Shown: piece after piece, positions 46,270 through 56,846 of the stretch | Numbering within the stretch: the stretch's first letter is position 1 | How the letters are laid out: every line of letters begins with the position of its first letter | DNA from: an uncultured Pelagibacteraceae bacterium | GTDB lineage: Bacteria; Pseudomonadota; Alphaproteobacteria; Pelagibacterales; Pelagibacteraceae | DNA: 64,000 nt | Assembly (NCBI GenBank): GCA_902611815.1 | Contig: CACMAZ010000004.1 | Span: 1 to 64,000 of the forward strand | Reading direction: 5' to 3' | The notes under the pieces: model-generated | Database searches by the model: none | Told to the model about the DNA's origin: nothing | The model's input: only the letters and a program-made list of their open reading frames with translations | Translations under genes and position numbers: made by a program

Positions 46270-46878
46270 TTAGTTGTATTTTTTTGATATAATTATCTTT
46301 TCAACATCAGTTTCTAGGCCACCACTACATGACACGGGGTTTACCTTTTCACTAAGAGCTAGTTTATTGCTTGGACGTAAAGTTATTTCAAGTTTTACCA
46401 AGTTTACTAATTCTTCTCTAATATCTTCATCATATCTCCAGCTAGGCCATGAACTTGGTGTTGAAAATATAGAGGTTAAATAACTTGTAGCCATAGTATA
46501 TCTGTAATTACTCAAGTTTTCATTCCTTAATAAAAAATCTCTTACAGAACTAAAAATATTTCTACATCTAAAAGAATCCGAAAAGTAATTTTCCTCCTTA
46601 AGATTTTTACTCATAGGAACAGAAACAATTAAATCAATTGAGTTTTTAGAATATGAGGTAACTACGTCAGTATAAAATTCAGACTCAGAAATCTCTAAAT
46701 GATCTTTTATAGAAGGATATGAAGTTTTTAAATCTGCTTCTAGTCTAAAAATCCCAATATCAAAAACTGTAAGTTGCTGATTTCTTAATAATGTTGTTAT
46801 ATCTTTGGAAAAAACACTTGTTGTTAAAGAGCTTAACAAAAAAGCAAAAATTAAAATATTTTTAAGTATTCTAATCAT
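46270..46878 (-). CDS. Secreted protein of unknown function in the pho cluster
   Basis: Not recognised. Starting at 46878 the protein has about 202 residues: a clear signal peptide (MIRILKNILIFAFLLSSLTT, cleaved after SVFS) and a soluble domain with two cysteines (FRCRNIF and VSCSGG) that could form a disulfide, plus an aromatic stretch SSWPSWRYDEDIREE. No lipobox or membrane helix. It lies between phoR and pstS on the same strand. An ATG at 46905 would add nine hydrophobic residues. Placement suggests a role in phosphate acquisition, but this is inference. Confidence 0.78.
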   Translation of the reverse strand: MIRILKNILIFAFLLSSLTTSVFSKDITTLLRNQQLTVFDIGIFRLEADLKTSYPSIKDHLEISESEFYTDVVTSYSKNSIDLIVSVPMSKNLKEENYFSDSFRCRNIFSSVRDFLLRNENLSNYRYTMATSYLTSIFSTPSSWPSWRYDEDIREELVNLVKLEITLRPSNKLALSEKVNPVSCSGGLETDVEKIIISKKYN

Positions 46879-46968
46879 GCTTAAAAATAATAAAAAGACT
46901 AACATTAATCAAGTAAAGAAATGTTATAAAAACGTTCTAAAATTATTATAAAACAATACTTTTTAAAT

Positions 46969-48114
46969 CTAAGTTTTTGTTGGTAAATAAATCTGAACTT
47001 CAGTTCCTTTATTTTCCTCACTTAGAATCTCATAATGTCCACGATGTTGAGTAACAATATGTTTAACAATAGCTAATCCTAAACCAGTTCCACCAACCCT
47101 ATTACTTTGTTCAAGATCTACTCTAAAAAATCTTTCTGTAATTCTAGAAATATATCTTTGAGGAATACCAACACCTTCATCTTTAATACTGATCATAAAA
47201 TTTTTTTCTAACAATTTACCAACACTAATTTTGCTTGATATAAAAATAGACTTGTTTTCATTTGAATACTTAATTGCATTATCTAAAAGATTAGAAAAAA
47301 CAGTTTGTAATTTTTTTTCATCTCCAATAACAATTGTTGGATTTGCGAGAGATAAATTAATATTTAATTTCTTTTTTTTTAAAACAATTTCAAAATTATT
47401 AATAATTGTTTTAAAAAGGTCATTTATTTTAACTAAAGAGTTTGGCCTTATATGTTCTTCTAATTCAATTCTTGTGAGTATTAAAAGATCATTAATTAAA
47501 TTTTCCATTCTATTTGATTGATCAGTAATCATTTTCATAAATTTTTTTTTAGCTTTATCGTCTTCTGCCGCTGGACCTTCAATAGTTTCTAAAGATCCTT
47601 TTATAGCCATCAAGGGTGTTCTTAATTCGTGGCTTACATTGGCTACAAAATCAGTTTTAAATTTTTGCGCTTTTATAATTTCAGTAAAATCTTTTAAAAA
47701 TAACACAACAGAATCTGGTTCTGTAAATAAATGAGTTGGGCCAGGAATAATATAAATTTTATAAAATTGATATGATGGCAAGCCTATTTCAACATCAATT
47801 TTTTTGGTTTTATTTTCAACTATAGCTTTTTCAATATTTTCTATTAATTCTGGCTTTCGAATTACAGCAGATATGTTTTTATCAACTAAACTACTTCCAA
47901 ATCTTTTTAATGCACTTGGATTAGCATATTTAATTATATTAAATTTATTTAATGCGAAAAACTGATCTTCAAGCTCGTCTATAATTACTCTTTTTGTTTT
48001 TTCCTCTCTTTTATTAACTATTATGGCAGTATTTATTGGTTTGTTTTTTTTTTGATTAAGTAAATATAGGAGATAAATTATAACAATTACAAGTAGGATG
48101 ACTAAATATTCCAT
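46969..48114 (-). CDS. phoR: Phosphate regulon sensor histidine kinase PhoR
   Basis: Membrane kinase that phosphorylates PhoB. The 381 residues have one N-terminal membrane helix (YLVILLVIVIIYLLYLL), a PAS domain, the H box FVANVSHELRTPLMAIKG near residue 155, and N, G1, F and G2 boxes (LLDNAIKYS, IKDEGVGIP, FFRVD, GGTGLGLAIVKH). No periplasmic sensor domain, as in other PhoR proteins that read the state of Pst/PhoU. It lies upstream of the pst genes, separated from phoB by the whole transporter. Confidence 0.92.
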   Translation of the reverse strand: MEYLVILLVIVIIYLLYLLNQKKNKPINTAIIVNKREEKTKRVIIDELEDQFFALNKFNIIKYANPSALKRFGSSLVDKNISAVIRKPELIENIEKAIVENKTKKIDVEIGLPSYQFYKIYIIPGPTHLFTEPDSVVLFLKDFTEIIKAQKFKTDFVANVSHELRTPLMAIKGSLETIEGPAAEDDKAKKKFMKMITDQSNRMENLINDLLILTRIELEEHIRPNSLVKINDLFKTIINNFEIVLKKKKLNINLSLANPTIVIGDEKKLQTVFSNLLDNAIKYSNENKSIFISSKISVGKLLEKNFMISIKDEGVGIPQRYISRITERFFRVDLEQSNRVGGTGLGLAIVKHIVTQHRGHYEILSEENKGTEVQIYLPTKT

Positions 48115-48177
48115 AAATTAGATAGTTTAATTTTGCAATATTACACTTTTTAATGCAAACAAATTAAGAAAAATTAA

Positions 48178-49185
48178 CTAATGGTTAGGTGAAATATTGT
48201 TAAAAAATATTTTTGCTGTTTCTTCCCAAGTGAATTTTTTTGCAAATTCAAGACAATCATTTCTATCAACTTTTAAAGCTTTTTGGGCTGAAACTTTAAG
48301 ATTATTGTCTAAACAATTTATTTTGGATCCTTCAAATATATCTTTAGGACCTGGAACAGGATACGCTGCAACAGGTGTTCCACAATTTAAAGCCTCGGTA
48401 ACCACAATTCCAAATGTATCTGTTTTACTAGGGAATACAAAAACATCGGAGGATGCAAAATGTGATGCTAATTCACCGTTGGTTTTTTCTCCTAAAAAAA
48501 TATCTTTAGGGAATTCTTTTTTTAATTTTTTTAAATCAGGTCCTTTTCCTATTATTATTTTTGTACCTTCTAAATCACATTCTAAAAAAGCTCTTATATT
48601 TTTCTCAACTGCAACTCTTCCAACATAAATCCAAATTGGTCTTTTGTGGGGTAAATCAATTTTTTTAGGGTTCTTAAATGCTCCGTGATTTCCACCTCTG
48701 GTCCAAGTAATCATTTTATTATCATCTATACCTATATTAATTAATTCTCTTCTCATAGACTCTGTTGTTACTAAAATTCTCTCAGCCTTATTATGAAAAT
48801 TTGCTAAAAATTTTTCAGCCCATTTTGCAGGTATAATTGGAAAATATAATTTAAGATATTTATCAAACCTTGTATGAAAACTTGTAGTAAACTTTAGATT
48901 ATTCTTTAAACAATATCTTCTTGCCATAGTTCCTATAGGACCTTCAGTAGCGATATGAATTGCATCAGGTTTTATTTTTTTTATCAAACTACCAACTCTT
49001 GGCCAAACATTAATAGATAATCTAATTTCATTATATTTGGGCATCGGAAAAGTTAAAAATAAGTCTGGAGTGATATATTCTACTAAATGACCCTGTTTTT
49101 TTAAAACTTGCCCTGTTTCATGAAGAGTTCTTACTACACCATTAACTTGAGGGAAATATGCATCTGTCGCAATTAAGATTTTCAT
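48178..49185 (-). CDS. agt: GT4-type glycosyltransferase, probable diacylglycerol glycosyltransferase
   Basis: The 335-residue GT-B protein shows FPQVNGVVRTLHETG near residue 12 (acceptor domain), THAE-like FTTSFHTRFDKY, and the donor-binding EALNCGTPVAAYPVPGP near 270, typical of GDP-mannose/UDP-sugar dependent GT4 enzymes. Three bases upstream is a PlcP-type phosphoesterase; in marine bacteria such pairs convert phospholipids to diacylglycerol and then to glycolipids during phosphate starvation. The sugar donor cannot be told. It lies just upstream of phoR. Confidence 0.82.
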   Translation of the reverse strand: MKILIATDAYFPQVNGVVRTLHETGQVLKKQGHLVEYITPDLFLTFPMPKYNEIRLSINVWPRVGSLIKKIKPDAIHIATEGPIGTMARRYCLKNNLKFTTSFHTRFDKYLKLYFPIIPAKWAEKFLANFHNKAERILVTTESMRRELINIGIDDNKMITWTRGGNHGAFKNPKKIDLPHKRPIWIYVGRVAVEKNIRAFLECDLEGTKIIIGKGPDLKKLKKEFPKDIFLGEKTNGELASHFASSDVFVFPSKTDTFGIVVTEALNCGTPVAAYPVPGPKDIFEGSKINCLDNNLKVSAQKALKVDRNDCLEFAKKFTWEETAKIFFNNISPNH

Positions 49186-49188
49186 TTT

Positions 49189-50010
49189 TTAAGATGCTTT
49201 TTTAAGATTTTTTGTTTTTAAAGTTTGTGAAATTTCCTCATTATTGAAATATTTATCTCTTATTTTATCCCAATAAATAATTTCGAATTTTCCATTGTAA
49301 TTTTCTACTAATGCGGTGCATGACTCAACCCAATCACCACAATTAAGATAATTTATTCCATTGAACTCTTGATCTTCCGCATGATGAATATGACCACAAA
49401 TTATTCCATCATATTTTTTGTTTTTTGCATAATCTGAAAGTGTTTTTTCATATTCGCCAATATATTTTACTGCATTTTTAACTTTATATTTTAAGAATTT
49501 AGCAAGTGACCAGTAATCTTTGCCTCTTAATTTTCTAAAGAAATTTATAACCACATTAATTCTTAGTAATAAATTATAAGCAACAGATCCAATTTTAGAT
49601 AACCATTTAGCGTGTTTCATTACCCCGTCCCACGCATCACCATGTACAATTAAATATTTTTTTCCTAAATTAGTTTCGTGAACAATTCTATTTAACATGT
49701 GTATGTCACCAAAATTCATAGGAATAAATTTTCTAAATAATTCATCATGATTGCCTACTATGTAGAAAACTTTAGTACCATGTCTTGCTTTTCTTAATAT
49801 TTTTTGAATTACGTCATTATGTTCTTGAGGCCAATAAAAATTTTTTTGCATCGCCCAAACATCAACAATATCTCCAACAAGATAAAGATTTTCTGATCTA
49901 GAGTTTTTAAAAAATTCTAAAATCTTACTTGCCTGACACCCCTTTGTTCCAAGATGTAAATCTGAAATAAATATACTTCTATACTTTAATAAAGGTGATT
50001 TATTTGTCAT
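49189..50010 (-). CDS. plcP: PlcP-type metallophosphoesterase (phospholipase C), LpxH-related
   Basis: Calcineurin-like phosphoesterase of 273 residues with metal motifs SDLHLGTKGC near residue 17, GDIVDVW near 47, GNHDE near 81, HGD near 119 and GHIHHAED near 206. It resembles UDP-2,3-diacylglucosamine hydrolase, but its pairing with a GT4 gene 3 bases away and beside phoR fits PlcP, which releases phosphate-containing head groups from membrane lipids in phosphate-starved marine bacteria. An LpxH-like role remains possible. Confidence 0.8.
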   Translation of the reverse strand: MTNKSPLLKYRSIFISDLHLGTKGCQASKILEFFKNSRSENLYLVGDIVDVWAMQKNFYWPQEHNDVIQKILRKARHGTKVFYIVGNHDELFRKFIPMNFGDIHMLNRIVHETNLGKKYLIVHGDAWDGVMKHAKWLSKIGSVAYNLLLRINVVINFFRKLRGKDYWSLAKFLKYKVKNAVKYIGEYEKTLSDYAKNKKYDGIICGHIHHAEDQEFNGINYLNCGDWVESCTALVENYNGKFEIIYWDKIRDKYFNNEEISQTLKTKNLKKAS

Positions 50011-50093
50011 ATAAACTTGTTTTATTTTTTGATTCGCTTATAAGTAGAAACATAACTACTTTGTACATAATAATGTTACAGAATTATTAAATT

Positions 50094-50984
50094 ATGAAAT
50101 TTTGTTTGATATATAATAAAATATCTGCCGGTGGAAGAAAGACTAATTTTATTAAAAAGATTCTTTATGAAATTCGAAAACAATACCAGGTTGATTTTTT
50201 TGAGACAAAAAGTGAGAACCAAGCATCAGAAATAATAAAAAATATCCCAAAAAATCAATATAACAGATTATTATTAGCTGGTGGAGATGGGTCAGTTTCA
50301 TTTGCTATTAACGAACTTATAAAAAATAATTTTAATTTTAATAAGGATTTTGCAATTGGATATATTCCAGCAGGAACAGCTAACATTCTACAAGCTGAAT
50401 TGGGTATGTCTAAAAACATTAAACAAATTGCAAAAACATTAACCTCAAATAATTTTAATAAATCTAATTTAATGAAAATAAATGAAAAACATTTTGTTTT
50501 GATGGCAGGATTAGGATGGGATGCTCAAATAGTTCAATCAATTAATTTCTCGATTAAAAAAATAATGGGAAAATTAATATTTGGTATCAAAGGTTTACAA
50601 AAATTTTTATTTATGAAGAATAATAAAATCAAGATATTTATCGATAATGAAACTATTTATGCAGATTGGGTTCTATGTACAAATAGCAAATATTATGCAG
50701 GTCACCATTCAATAGCAAAAACAAATATCTTTGATGATAAAGTTGTTACATACATCTTTGAAAACTTAAATCGATTAAAATTATTATATTACATATATTT
50801 AGTAGCTATTTATGGTAATTTAGAAAAATCAAAATCAGTGATTACAAAATATGATGATAATATTAAATTTGAAGGTGTGAATAGTAAAATACCAGTGCAA
50901 ATTGATGGTGACAATTTTGGTAATTTCAAAGAAGTTTTAATTTCAAAATCAGAAAAAAAAATAAATATATTAAAGTCTGCTTAA
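50094..50984 (+). CDS. Diacylglycerol kinase family lipid kinase
   Basis: DAGK catalytic-domain protein of 296 residues: N-terminal NKISAGGRKTNFI phosphate-loop equivalent, LLLAGGDGSVSFAINEL (GGDG nucleotide loop) near residue 62, and YIPAGTANILQAELGM near 91, with PVQIDGDNFG near the end. Such enzymes phosphorylate diacylglycerol, sphingoid bases or related lipids. It is divergent from plcP over 83 bases. Reconverting PlcP-made diacylglycerol to phosphatidic acid when phosphate returns is an attractive but inferred job. Its end is 2 bases from the convergent manC stop. Confidence 0.84.
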   Translation: MKFCLIYNKISAGGRKTNFIKKILYEIRKQYQVDFFETKSENQASEIIKNIPKNQYNRLLLAGGDGSVSFAINELIKNNFNFNKDFAIGYIPAGTANILQAELGMSKNIKQIAKTLTSNNFNKSNLMKINEKHFVLMAGLGWDAQIVQSINFSIKKIMGKLIFGIKGLQKFLFMKNNKIKIFIDNETIYADWVLCTNSKYYAGHHSIAKTNIFDDKVVTYIFENLNRLKLLYYIYLVAIYGNLEKSKSVITKYDDNIKFEGVNSKIPVQIDGDNFGNFKEVLISKSEKKINILKSA

Positions 50985-50986
50985 TA

Positions 50987-52189
50987 CTATTTTACCCTAC
51001 CATATACATCCTGATATCTAACAATATCTGTTTCTTTAAGGATTGAGCCTATTTGTGCTTCTACAATTTTAACCGGTTTTTTAAATGGATTTTCAATTCT
51101 GTGAATAGCTCCTAATGGAATATAAATAGTTTCACCAGGTTTCTTTAAGAATTTACTTTTATTTAGAGTAATTCTTGGAATTCCATGAGTAACTACCCAA
51201 TGTTCTGATCTATGGAAATGTTTTTGAAGACTTAAAATGCCTTTAGGTTTAACAAATAATTCTTTAATTAAAAATTCTTTGCCTTTAAATAAGTTTGTAT
51301 AGCTGCCCCATGGTCTATGAAATACGTTTTTCTTTTTAAAGTATTTATTTTTAATCTTTCCATACATTTTGCAGATTTCTTTCCAGCTCCCTAGATCTGA
51401 CCATGGAATATCAAGCTTGATCGCATTAATATTTTTAGTTTTTTCTAGTATTGCATAATCAAAAGATTTTGCTGTAGTTTTAGAAAACGATTGTTTATTT
51501 AAATAATACACATTGCTTTTATATTTAGCTTTTATTACAGCTTTTTTACAGTTTCGAAAAATATTAGGCTGATATTTCTTAAAATTATTAATAATTGAGT
51601 CTTTTCTCAAAAAAAACATCCCAGAGTTCCAGTATCCTTTTTGTCTAATTACTTGTTTTGCTCTCGATGTTTTAGGTTTTTCAATAAATTTGGTGACTTT
51701 ATTAATGCTCTTTTTTTTCTTAGTAATGAAATATCCATACTCACTAGATGGACTTGTTGGCTTTATGCCAAATATAAATATATTTTTTTCATCTAAATTT
51801 GACTTATTTTTATTAATAGCTGTAATTAATTTGTTAGGCTTTTCAATTAAATGATCTGCAGTAAAATACATTAATGGCTGATTATACGGTACATCTTTAA
51901 TTAATGCTGATGCTAAAATTGCTGGAGCAGTATTTTTTTTTGCTGGTTCTAAAATAATTTTATATTTTGTAATTCTGCTTTTCTTTAAAGCTTTTTTTAC
52001 ATCCTTAATATACTTTGAATTAGTGCTTATAATTGGATAATCAAAAACTTTACTTTTAACTCTTTCAAAAGTTTTATTAATTAAAGTCCAGCCTCCAAAA
52101 TCTATGAATTGTTTTGCTTGATGATTAGATTTTTTGGGCCAAAGTCTAGTACCTGCCCCACCGCATAAAATAACCGGTCTAATTTTCAT
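50987..52189 (-). CDS. manC: Mannose-1-phosphate guanylyltransferase (with C-terminal cupin)
   Basis: Makes GDP-mannose from mannose-1-phosphate and GTP. The 400-residue protein has the nucleotidyltransferase start PVILCGGAGTRLWPKKSN (with AKQF where PKQF is usual), FIEKPKTSRAKQVI, and a C-terminal type II phosphomannose isomerase cupin with FHRPWGSYTNL and SLQKHFHRSEHWVV. It is shorter than the usual 470 residues. GDP-mannose could feed lipopolysaccharide or the nearby glycosyltransferase. The start shares a base with the ilvD stop. Confidence 0.9.
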   Translation of the reverse strand: MKIRPVILCGGAGTRLWPKKSNHQAKQFIDFGGWTLINKTFERVKSKVFDYPIISTNSKYIKDVKKALKKSRITKYKIILEPAKKNTAPAILASALIKDVPYNQPLMYFTADHLIEKPNKLITAINKNKSNLDEKNIFIFGIKPTSPSSEYGYFITKKKKSINKVTKFIEKPKTSRAKQVIRQKGYWNSGMFFLRKDSIINNFKKYQPNIFRNCKKAVIKAKYKSNVYYLNKQSFSKTTAKSFDYAILEKTKNINAIKLDIPWSDLGSWKEICKMYGKIKNKYFKKKNVFHRPWGSYTNLFKGKEFLIKELFVKPKGILSLQKHFHRSEHWVVTHGIPRITLNKSKFLKKPGETIYIPLGAIHRIENPFKKPVKIVEAQIGSILKETDIVRYQDVYGRVK

Positions 52190-53904
52190 TAAATATCAGC
52201 GTATACTTTAACCTCGTTTTTACCACCAGGATGTGTTGGTGCTCCTAAATATGCTGGACCAACTGTTTGTGCATACTTCCAAAGAGTTCCATTACCAAAG
52301 TTAATCTTTTTAGGTCTCCATTTTTTACGTCTTTTTTGCAATTCTTTTTTAGACAATCTAACATTAATAGTTCCTTTTTTAGCATCAATGTCTATTACAT
52401 CTCCGTTTCTAAGTAATGCTATTGGTCCTCCAACAGATGCTTCTGGGCCGACGTGACCAATACAAAAACCTCTTGTTGCACCTGAAAATCTACCATCAGT
52501 AATAAGTGCTACTTTCTCCCCTTTTCCTTGGCCGTAAATTGCACCAGTTGTCTGTAACATTTCTCTCATACCAGGACCACCTTTTGGACCTTCGTATCTA
52601 ATAATAATTATGTCTCCATCTTTATATTTTTTATTCTTAACTGCTTTATAAGCAGACTCTTCAGTATCAAAACATCTTGCTGTTCCTGTAAATTGTAATT
52701 TTTTTAATCCAGCAACTTTTACAATCGCTCCTTCTGGTGCAAGATTTCCTTTTAAACCTACAACACCGCCATCGTTTGAAAGTGGATTGTTATATTTTCT
52801 CATAACTTTTTGTTTTGGATTAAATTTAATATTTTTAAGATTTTGTCTCATAGTTTTTCCAGTAACAGTCATACAGTCACCATGGATATATCCACCGTCT
52901 AACAATGTTCTTAATAACATTGGTACACCGCCTGCTAGCCACATATCTTTTGCAACATATCTTCCACCTGGTTTTAAATCAGCAAGATAAGGAGTTCTTT
53001 TAAAAATTTTAGCAACATCCATTAAATCAAATTTAATTCCTATTTCATTTGCTATAGCTGGTAAATGTAATGCAGCATTTGTTGATCCTCCAGTTGCTGC
53101 AACAATCGTTGCTGCATTTTCTAATGCTTTTCTTGTTACAATATCTCTTGGTCTAATATTTTTTGCTAATAAATTCATTACAGCTTTTCCACTTTGTAAT
53201 GCAAATTTATCTCTTTGTTCGTAGGGTGCCGGAGTTCCAGCTGAATAAGGTAATGCTAATCCCATTGCTTCAGAGACACATGCCATAGTATTTGCTGTAA
53301 ATTGACCTCCACAAGCACCAGCACTTGGACAAGCTTTTAATTCTAATTTTCTTAAAGCATGTGCATTCATTTGTCCTGAAGAATATTTTCCTACTCCTTC
53401 AAAAACATCTACAACGGTTACATCCTTACCATTAAATCTTCCAGGGAGTATAGAACCTCCATAAATAAATACACTAGGCACATTTAATCTAACCATCGCC
53501 ATCATCAAACCAGGTAAAGATTTATCACAACCTGCAACACCTACTAAAGCATCGTAACAATGGCCTCTTACAGTAAGCTCAGTTGAATCAGCAATAACAT
53601 CACGAGAAACTAATGAAGATTTCATTCCTTCGTGACCCATTGCAATACCATCAGTAACAGTGATTGTACAAAATTCTCTTGGTGTTCCTCCAGATGATTT
53701 AACACCTTTTTTAACAGATTGAGCCTGTCTCATTAAAGCAATGTTACAAGGTGCTGCCTCATTCCATGTTGAAACTACTCCAACAAAAGGTTTTGCAACA
53801 TCTTTTTCTGTCAATTTCATTGCATAATAAAAAGATCTTTGAGGCGCCTTATCTGGACCTAGTGAAGTGTGTCTACTTGGTAATTTTTTCTTATTAAATT
53901 TCAT
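52189..53904 (-). CDS. ilvD: Dihydroxy-acid dehydratase
   Basis: Fe-S dehydratase giving 2-oxo acids in valine, leucine and isoleucine synthesis. The 571 residues contain the three cluster cysteines in [19 protein letters not shown] and [17 protein letters not shown], and [16 protein letters not shown] near the C terminus. It overlaps valS by one base, an apt pairing of valine synthesis with valine charging, and manC by one base. Confidence 0.96.
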   Translation of the reverse strand: MKFNKKKLPSRHTSLGPDKAPQRSFYYAMKLTEKDVAKPFVGVVSTWNEAAPCNIALMRQAQSVKKGVKSSGGTPREFCTITVTDGIAMGHEGMKSSLVSRDVIADSTELTVRGHCYDALVGVAGCDKSLPGLMMAMVRLNVPSVFIYGGSILPGRFNGKDVTVVDVFEGVGKYSSGQMNAHALRKLELKACPSAGACGGQFTANTMACVSEAMGLALPYSAGTPAPYEQRDKFALQSGKAVMNLLAKNIRPRDIVTRKALENAATIVAATGGSTNAALHLPAIANEIGIKFDLMDVAKIFKRTPYLADLKPGGRYVAKDMWLAGGVPMLLRTLLDGGYIHGDCMTVTGKTMRQNLKNIKFNPKQKVMRKYNNPLSNDGGVVGLKGNLAPEGAIVKVAGLKKLQFTGTARCFDTEESAYKAVKNKKYKDGDIIIIRYEGPKGGPGMREMLQTTGAIYGQGKGEKVALITDGRFSGATRGFCIGHVGPEASVGGPIALLRNGDVIDIDAKKGTINVRLSKKELQKRRKKWRPKKINFGNGTLWKYAQTVGPAYLGAPTHPGGKNEVKVYADI

Positions 53905-56525
53905 TACAAACCTTTAACTGTGATTGATATTTTATCAATATTTTTCTGTAATTCATTATAATTATTTTTCTCCTGATCAACAATATTTTTTGGTGCCCTG
54001 TCGACAAAACTTTTATTTGATAATCTTTTTGATATTACATCTAATTCTGCCTCATATTTGCTCTGCCTTTTAAGTAAATTCTCCTTAATTAATGATAGAT
54101 CAACTGATTGATCAAAGTAAATTTTAAATATATCACCTGCAATAACAAGATTTGCAGATGGTTTGTTTTTTTCACTATCAAAGAAGTTATTAATTCTACC
54201 TAATCTTTTTAATACAATTTCATTTTTAATAATAAAATCCTGATCTTTTTTTGGTAAATTAGCTAATGACATATCAACAAAAGAACCAGGACTTACATTT
54301 AGTTCATTTTTAAAAGATCTTAGTTGGCTTATAAGATCAATTATTTTTTGTACTTCTTTAATATTTTTGTCACTTTTTATTTTATTTAAAGACCAATTTG
54401 TGTGCATTAAATAACTACTATTCAATTTATCGAGTTTATTCTTTAGCCAGAGTTCCTCTGTTATAAACGGGATAAACGGGTGTAATAAAACTAAGATTTC
54501 TTTAAAAACGTAAGAGGTTGTTAATTTTACCTCATTTATAGATTTTTTGTCTTTAGAATTTAAAATGGTTTTTGAAAGCTCTAAATACCAATCACAATAA
54601 GAATGCCAAACAAACTGATAGATATTTCTAGCAGCTTCATCAAACCTGTAATCTTTTATGTTTTTTTCTATTTCCTTTGTTGTTTGATTTAACTCTGAAA
54701 TTATCCATTTATTTATATTCAGTTTAATTTTTGGTGATTTTTTTGACTTTTTAAAATCACATTTATTCATGGATAAAAAGTTGTTAGCATTCCACAACTT
54801 ATTTAAAAAATTTCTATACCCTTTAACTCTATCCTCAGAGAGTTTAACATCTCGACCAGGTGAAGCCATTGATAATAATGTAAATCTTAATGCATCAGCA
54901 CTATACTTTTCTATTAATACTAAGGGATCAATAACATTGCCTTTAGATTTTGACATTTTTTGACCTTTTTCATCTCTAACTAAAGCATGAACATAAATAT
55001 CTTTAAAAGGTTCTTTATTTAAAAATTCCATTCCAAACATCATCATTCTTGCAACCCAAAAAAAGATAATATCAAAGCCAGTAACTAATACAGATGTTGG
55101 ATAAAACTTTTTTAAATATTCATTTTTTTTTGGCCATCCCAAAGTTGCAAATGCCCATAAACCTGATGAAAACCATGTATCTAATACATCTTCATCTCTA
55201 ACTAATTCAACATCTTTTTTATATTTTTTCTTAGCAAGTTTTTTTGCTTCGTTTAAATTATTTGCAACAAATATCTTTTTATCTGGACCATACCAAGCAG
55301 GTATTTGGTGACCCCACCATAACTGTCTTGATATGCACCACGGTTCTATATTGTTCATCCATTGAAAATACGTTTTAGACCAATTTTTTGGAAAGAAACT
55401 TGTTTTTTTATTCTTAACTATTTTCTTTGCTTTGATAGATAATTTTTTTGCATCTGCAAACCATTGTTCAGTTAAATAAGGTTCGATAACAGAATTTGAT
55501 CTATCACCATATGGAACTTTGTTTTTTATTTTTTCTTCTTTTATTAATCTGTCACCTAGTTCATTAAGTATTTTTTTTCGTGCCTCAAATCTATCCAATC
55601 CAACATACTCAATTGGTGCGTTATTATTAATTTTACCATCTTCAGTGAAAATATTTATAATTTCTAATTTATTTCTTTTACCAACATCATAGTCATTAAA
55701 GTCATGTGCGGGTGTAATTTTAACAGCTCCAGAACCTTGCTCTGGATCTGCATAATCATCAGCTATTATTTTAATTTTTCTGTTAGTGATTGGTAAAATT
55801 ACATTTTTTCCAATTAAATTTTGATATCTGTCATCTTTAGGATTTACAGCTACCGCCGTATCACCGAGCATGGTTTCTGGTCTAGTGGTTGCAATTGTTA
55901 TAAAATTCGACGAATTTTCAATTTGATAATTTATATAGTATAGCTTTGAATTGACTTCTCTTTGATCAACCTCTAAATCCGATATAGCGGTTTTTAGAAC
56001 CGTATCCCAATTTACCAATTTTTTTGACTTATAGATTAATCCTTTGTTGTACAAATCTATGAAAACTTTTATTACAGATGAGGACAAATTTTTATCCATA
56101 GTAAACGCATTTCTCGACCAATCACAAGAACATCCAAGTTTTTTTAATTGATTGATAATTATTCCACCATATTCATTTTTCCACTCCCAAACTTTTTTTA
56201 CAAATTTGTCTCTACCGATGGATTTTTTATTAATATTTTGGCTTTCTAACTTTTTCTCTACTAAGGCCTGAGTTGCGATACCTGCATGGTCAGTTCCAGG
56301 TTGCCACAAGGTCTCATAATTATTCATTCTATGATATCTAATTAACAAATCTTGGATCGTATTGTTTAAAGCGTGCCCCATATGTAAGCTTCCAGTTACA
56401 TTAGGTGGTGGTATTACAATTGAATATTTTTTCTTATTTTTTTTTGGTTTAAAAAGTTGTTTTTTTTCCCAGTAGGAATAAATCTTATTTTCTACCTTTG
56501 TATGTATATATTTTTCTGAACTCAT
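53904..56525 (-). CDS. valS: Valyl-tRNA synthetase
   Basis: Charges tRNA-Val and edits mischarged Thr. The 873-residue class I enzyme has the HIGH motif in [20 protein letters not shown] near residue 45, the editing domain ([15 protein letters not shown]), the KMSKS loop in [13 protein letters not shown] near 520, and a C-terminal coiled coil after about residue 800. It begins the valS-ilvD-manC run and is divergent from tRNA-Cys. Confidence 0.97.
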   Translation of the reverse strand: MSSEKYIHTKVENKIYSYWEKKQLFKPKKNKKKYSIVIPPPNVTGSLHMGHALNNTIQDLLIRYHRMNNYETLWQPGTDHAGIATQALVEKKLESQNINKKSIGRDKFVKKVWEWKNEYGGIIINQLKKLGCSCDWSRNAFTMDKNLSSSVIKVFIDLYNKGLIYKSKKLVNWDTVLKTAISDLEVDQREVNSKLYYINYQIENSSNFITIATTRPETMLGDTAVAVNPKDDRYQNLIGKNVILPITNRKIKIIADDYADPEQGSGAVKITPAHDFNDYDVGKRNKLEIINIFTEDGKINNNAPIEYVGLDRFEARKKILNELGDRLIKEEKIKNKVPYGDRSNSVIEPYLTEQWFADAKKLSIKAKKIVKNKKTSFFPKNWSKTYFQWMNNIEPWCISRQLWWGHQIPAWYGPDKKIFVANNLNEAKKLAKKKYKKDVELVRDEDVLDTWFSSGLWAFATLGWPKKNEYLKKFYPTSVLVTGFDIIFFWVARMMMFGMEFLNKEPFKDIYVHALVRDEKGQKMSKSKGNVIDPLVLIEKYSADALRFTLLSMASPGRDVKLSEDRVKGYRNFLNKLWNANNFLSMNKCDFKKSKKSPKIKLNINKWIISELNQTTKEIEKNIKDYRFDEAARNIYQFVWHSYCDWYLELSKTILNSKDKKSINEVKLTTSYVFKEILVLLHPFIPFITEELWLKNKLDKLNSSYLMHTNWSLNKIKSDKNIKEVQKIIDLISQLRSFKNELNVSPGSFVDMSLANLPKKDQDFIIKNEIVLKRLGRINNFFDSEKNKPSANLVIAGDIFKIYFDQSVDLSLIKENLLKRQSKYEAELDVISKRLSNKSFVDRAPKNIVDQEKNNYNELQKNIDKISITVKGL

Positions 56526-56580
56526 TAGTGATTTATAGTTTATAATTCAATAAACACATTAAACAACAATCAAAATTAGA

Positions 56581-56610
56581 TTGAATTTGATAGAATATTT
56601 CATATATAAA
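56581..56610 (+). promoter_or_regulatory. Possible promoter of the tRNA-Cys/tRNA-Asn pair
   Basis: TTGAAT (56581-56586) and TATAAA (56605-56610) are 18 bases apart, with the expected start about 27 bases before tRNA-Cys. The valS-tRNA gap (118 bases) must hold promoters for both directions. Moderate match in AT-rich sequence. Confidence 0.38.
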
Positions 56611-56643
56611 CATCAAATAGATTGTTTTGTTAATCATTTTAAC

Positions 56644-56717
56644 GGTAACGTGGCGGAATGGTTACGCAGAGGATTGCAAATCCTTGTATCCCGGTTCGAT
56701 TCCGGGCGTTACCTCCA
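56644..56717 (+). tRNA. tRNA-Cys(GCA)
   Basis: A 74-base tRNA with encoded CCA. The acceptor arm GGTAACG pairs with CGTTACC, discriminator T, anticodon GCA in loop TTGCAAA, T arm CCCGGTTCGATTCCGGG. Followed after 51 bases by tRNA-Asn on the same strand, so probably one transcript. Confidence 0.96.
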
Positions 56718-56768
56718 AAAAAAAGAGTTGTTTTAACCTCAAAAAAAAGTAAATTTTGATTTTTACAT

Positions 56769-56844
56769 TCCTCGGTAGCTCAGTTGGTAGAGCAGTTGAC
56801 TGTTAATCAATTGGTCGCAGGTTCGAGTCCTGCCCGAGGAGCCA
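56769..56844 (+). tRNA. tRNA-Asn(GUU)
   Basis: A 76-base tRNA with encoded CCA. The acceptor arm TCCTCGG pairs with CCGAGGA, discriminator G, anticodon GTT in loop CTGTTAA, T arm GCAGGTTCGAGTCCTGC. Its CCA ends two bases before the stop codon of the convergent XRE regulator. As a GUN-anticodon tRNA it is an expected Tgt substrate. Confidence 0.97.
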
Positions 56845-56846
56845 GA

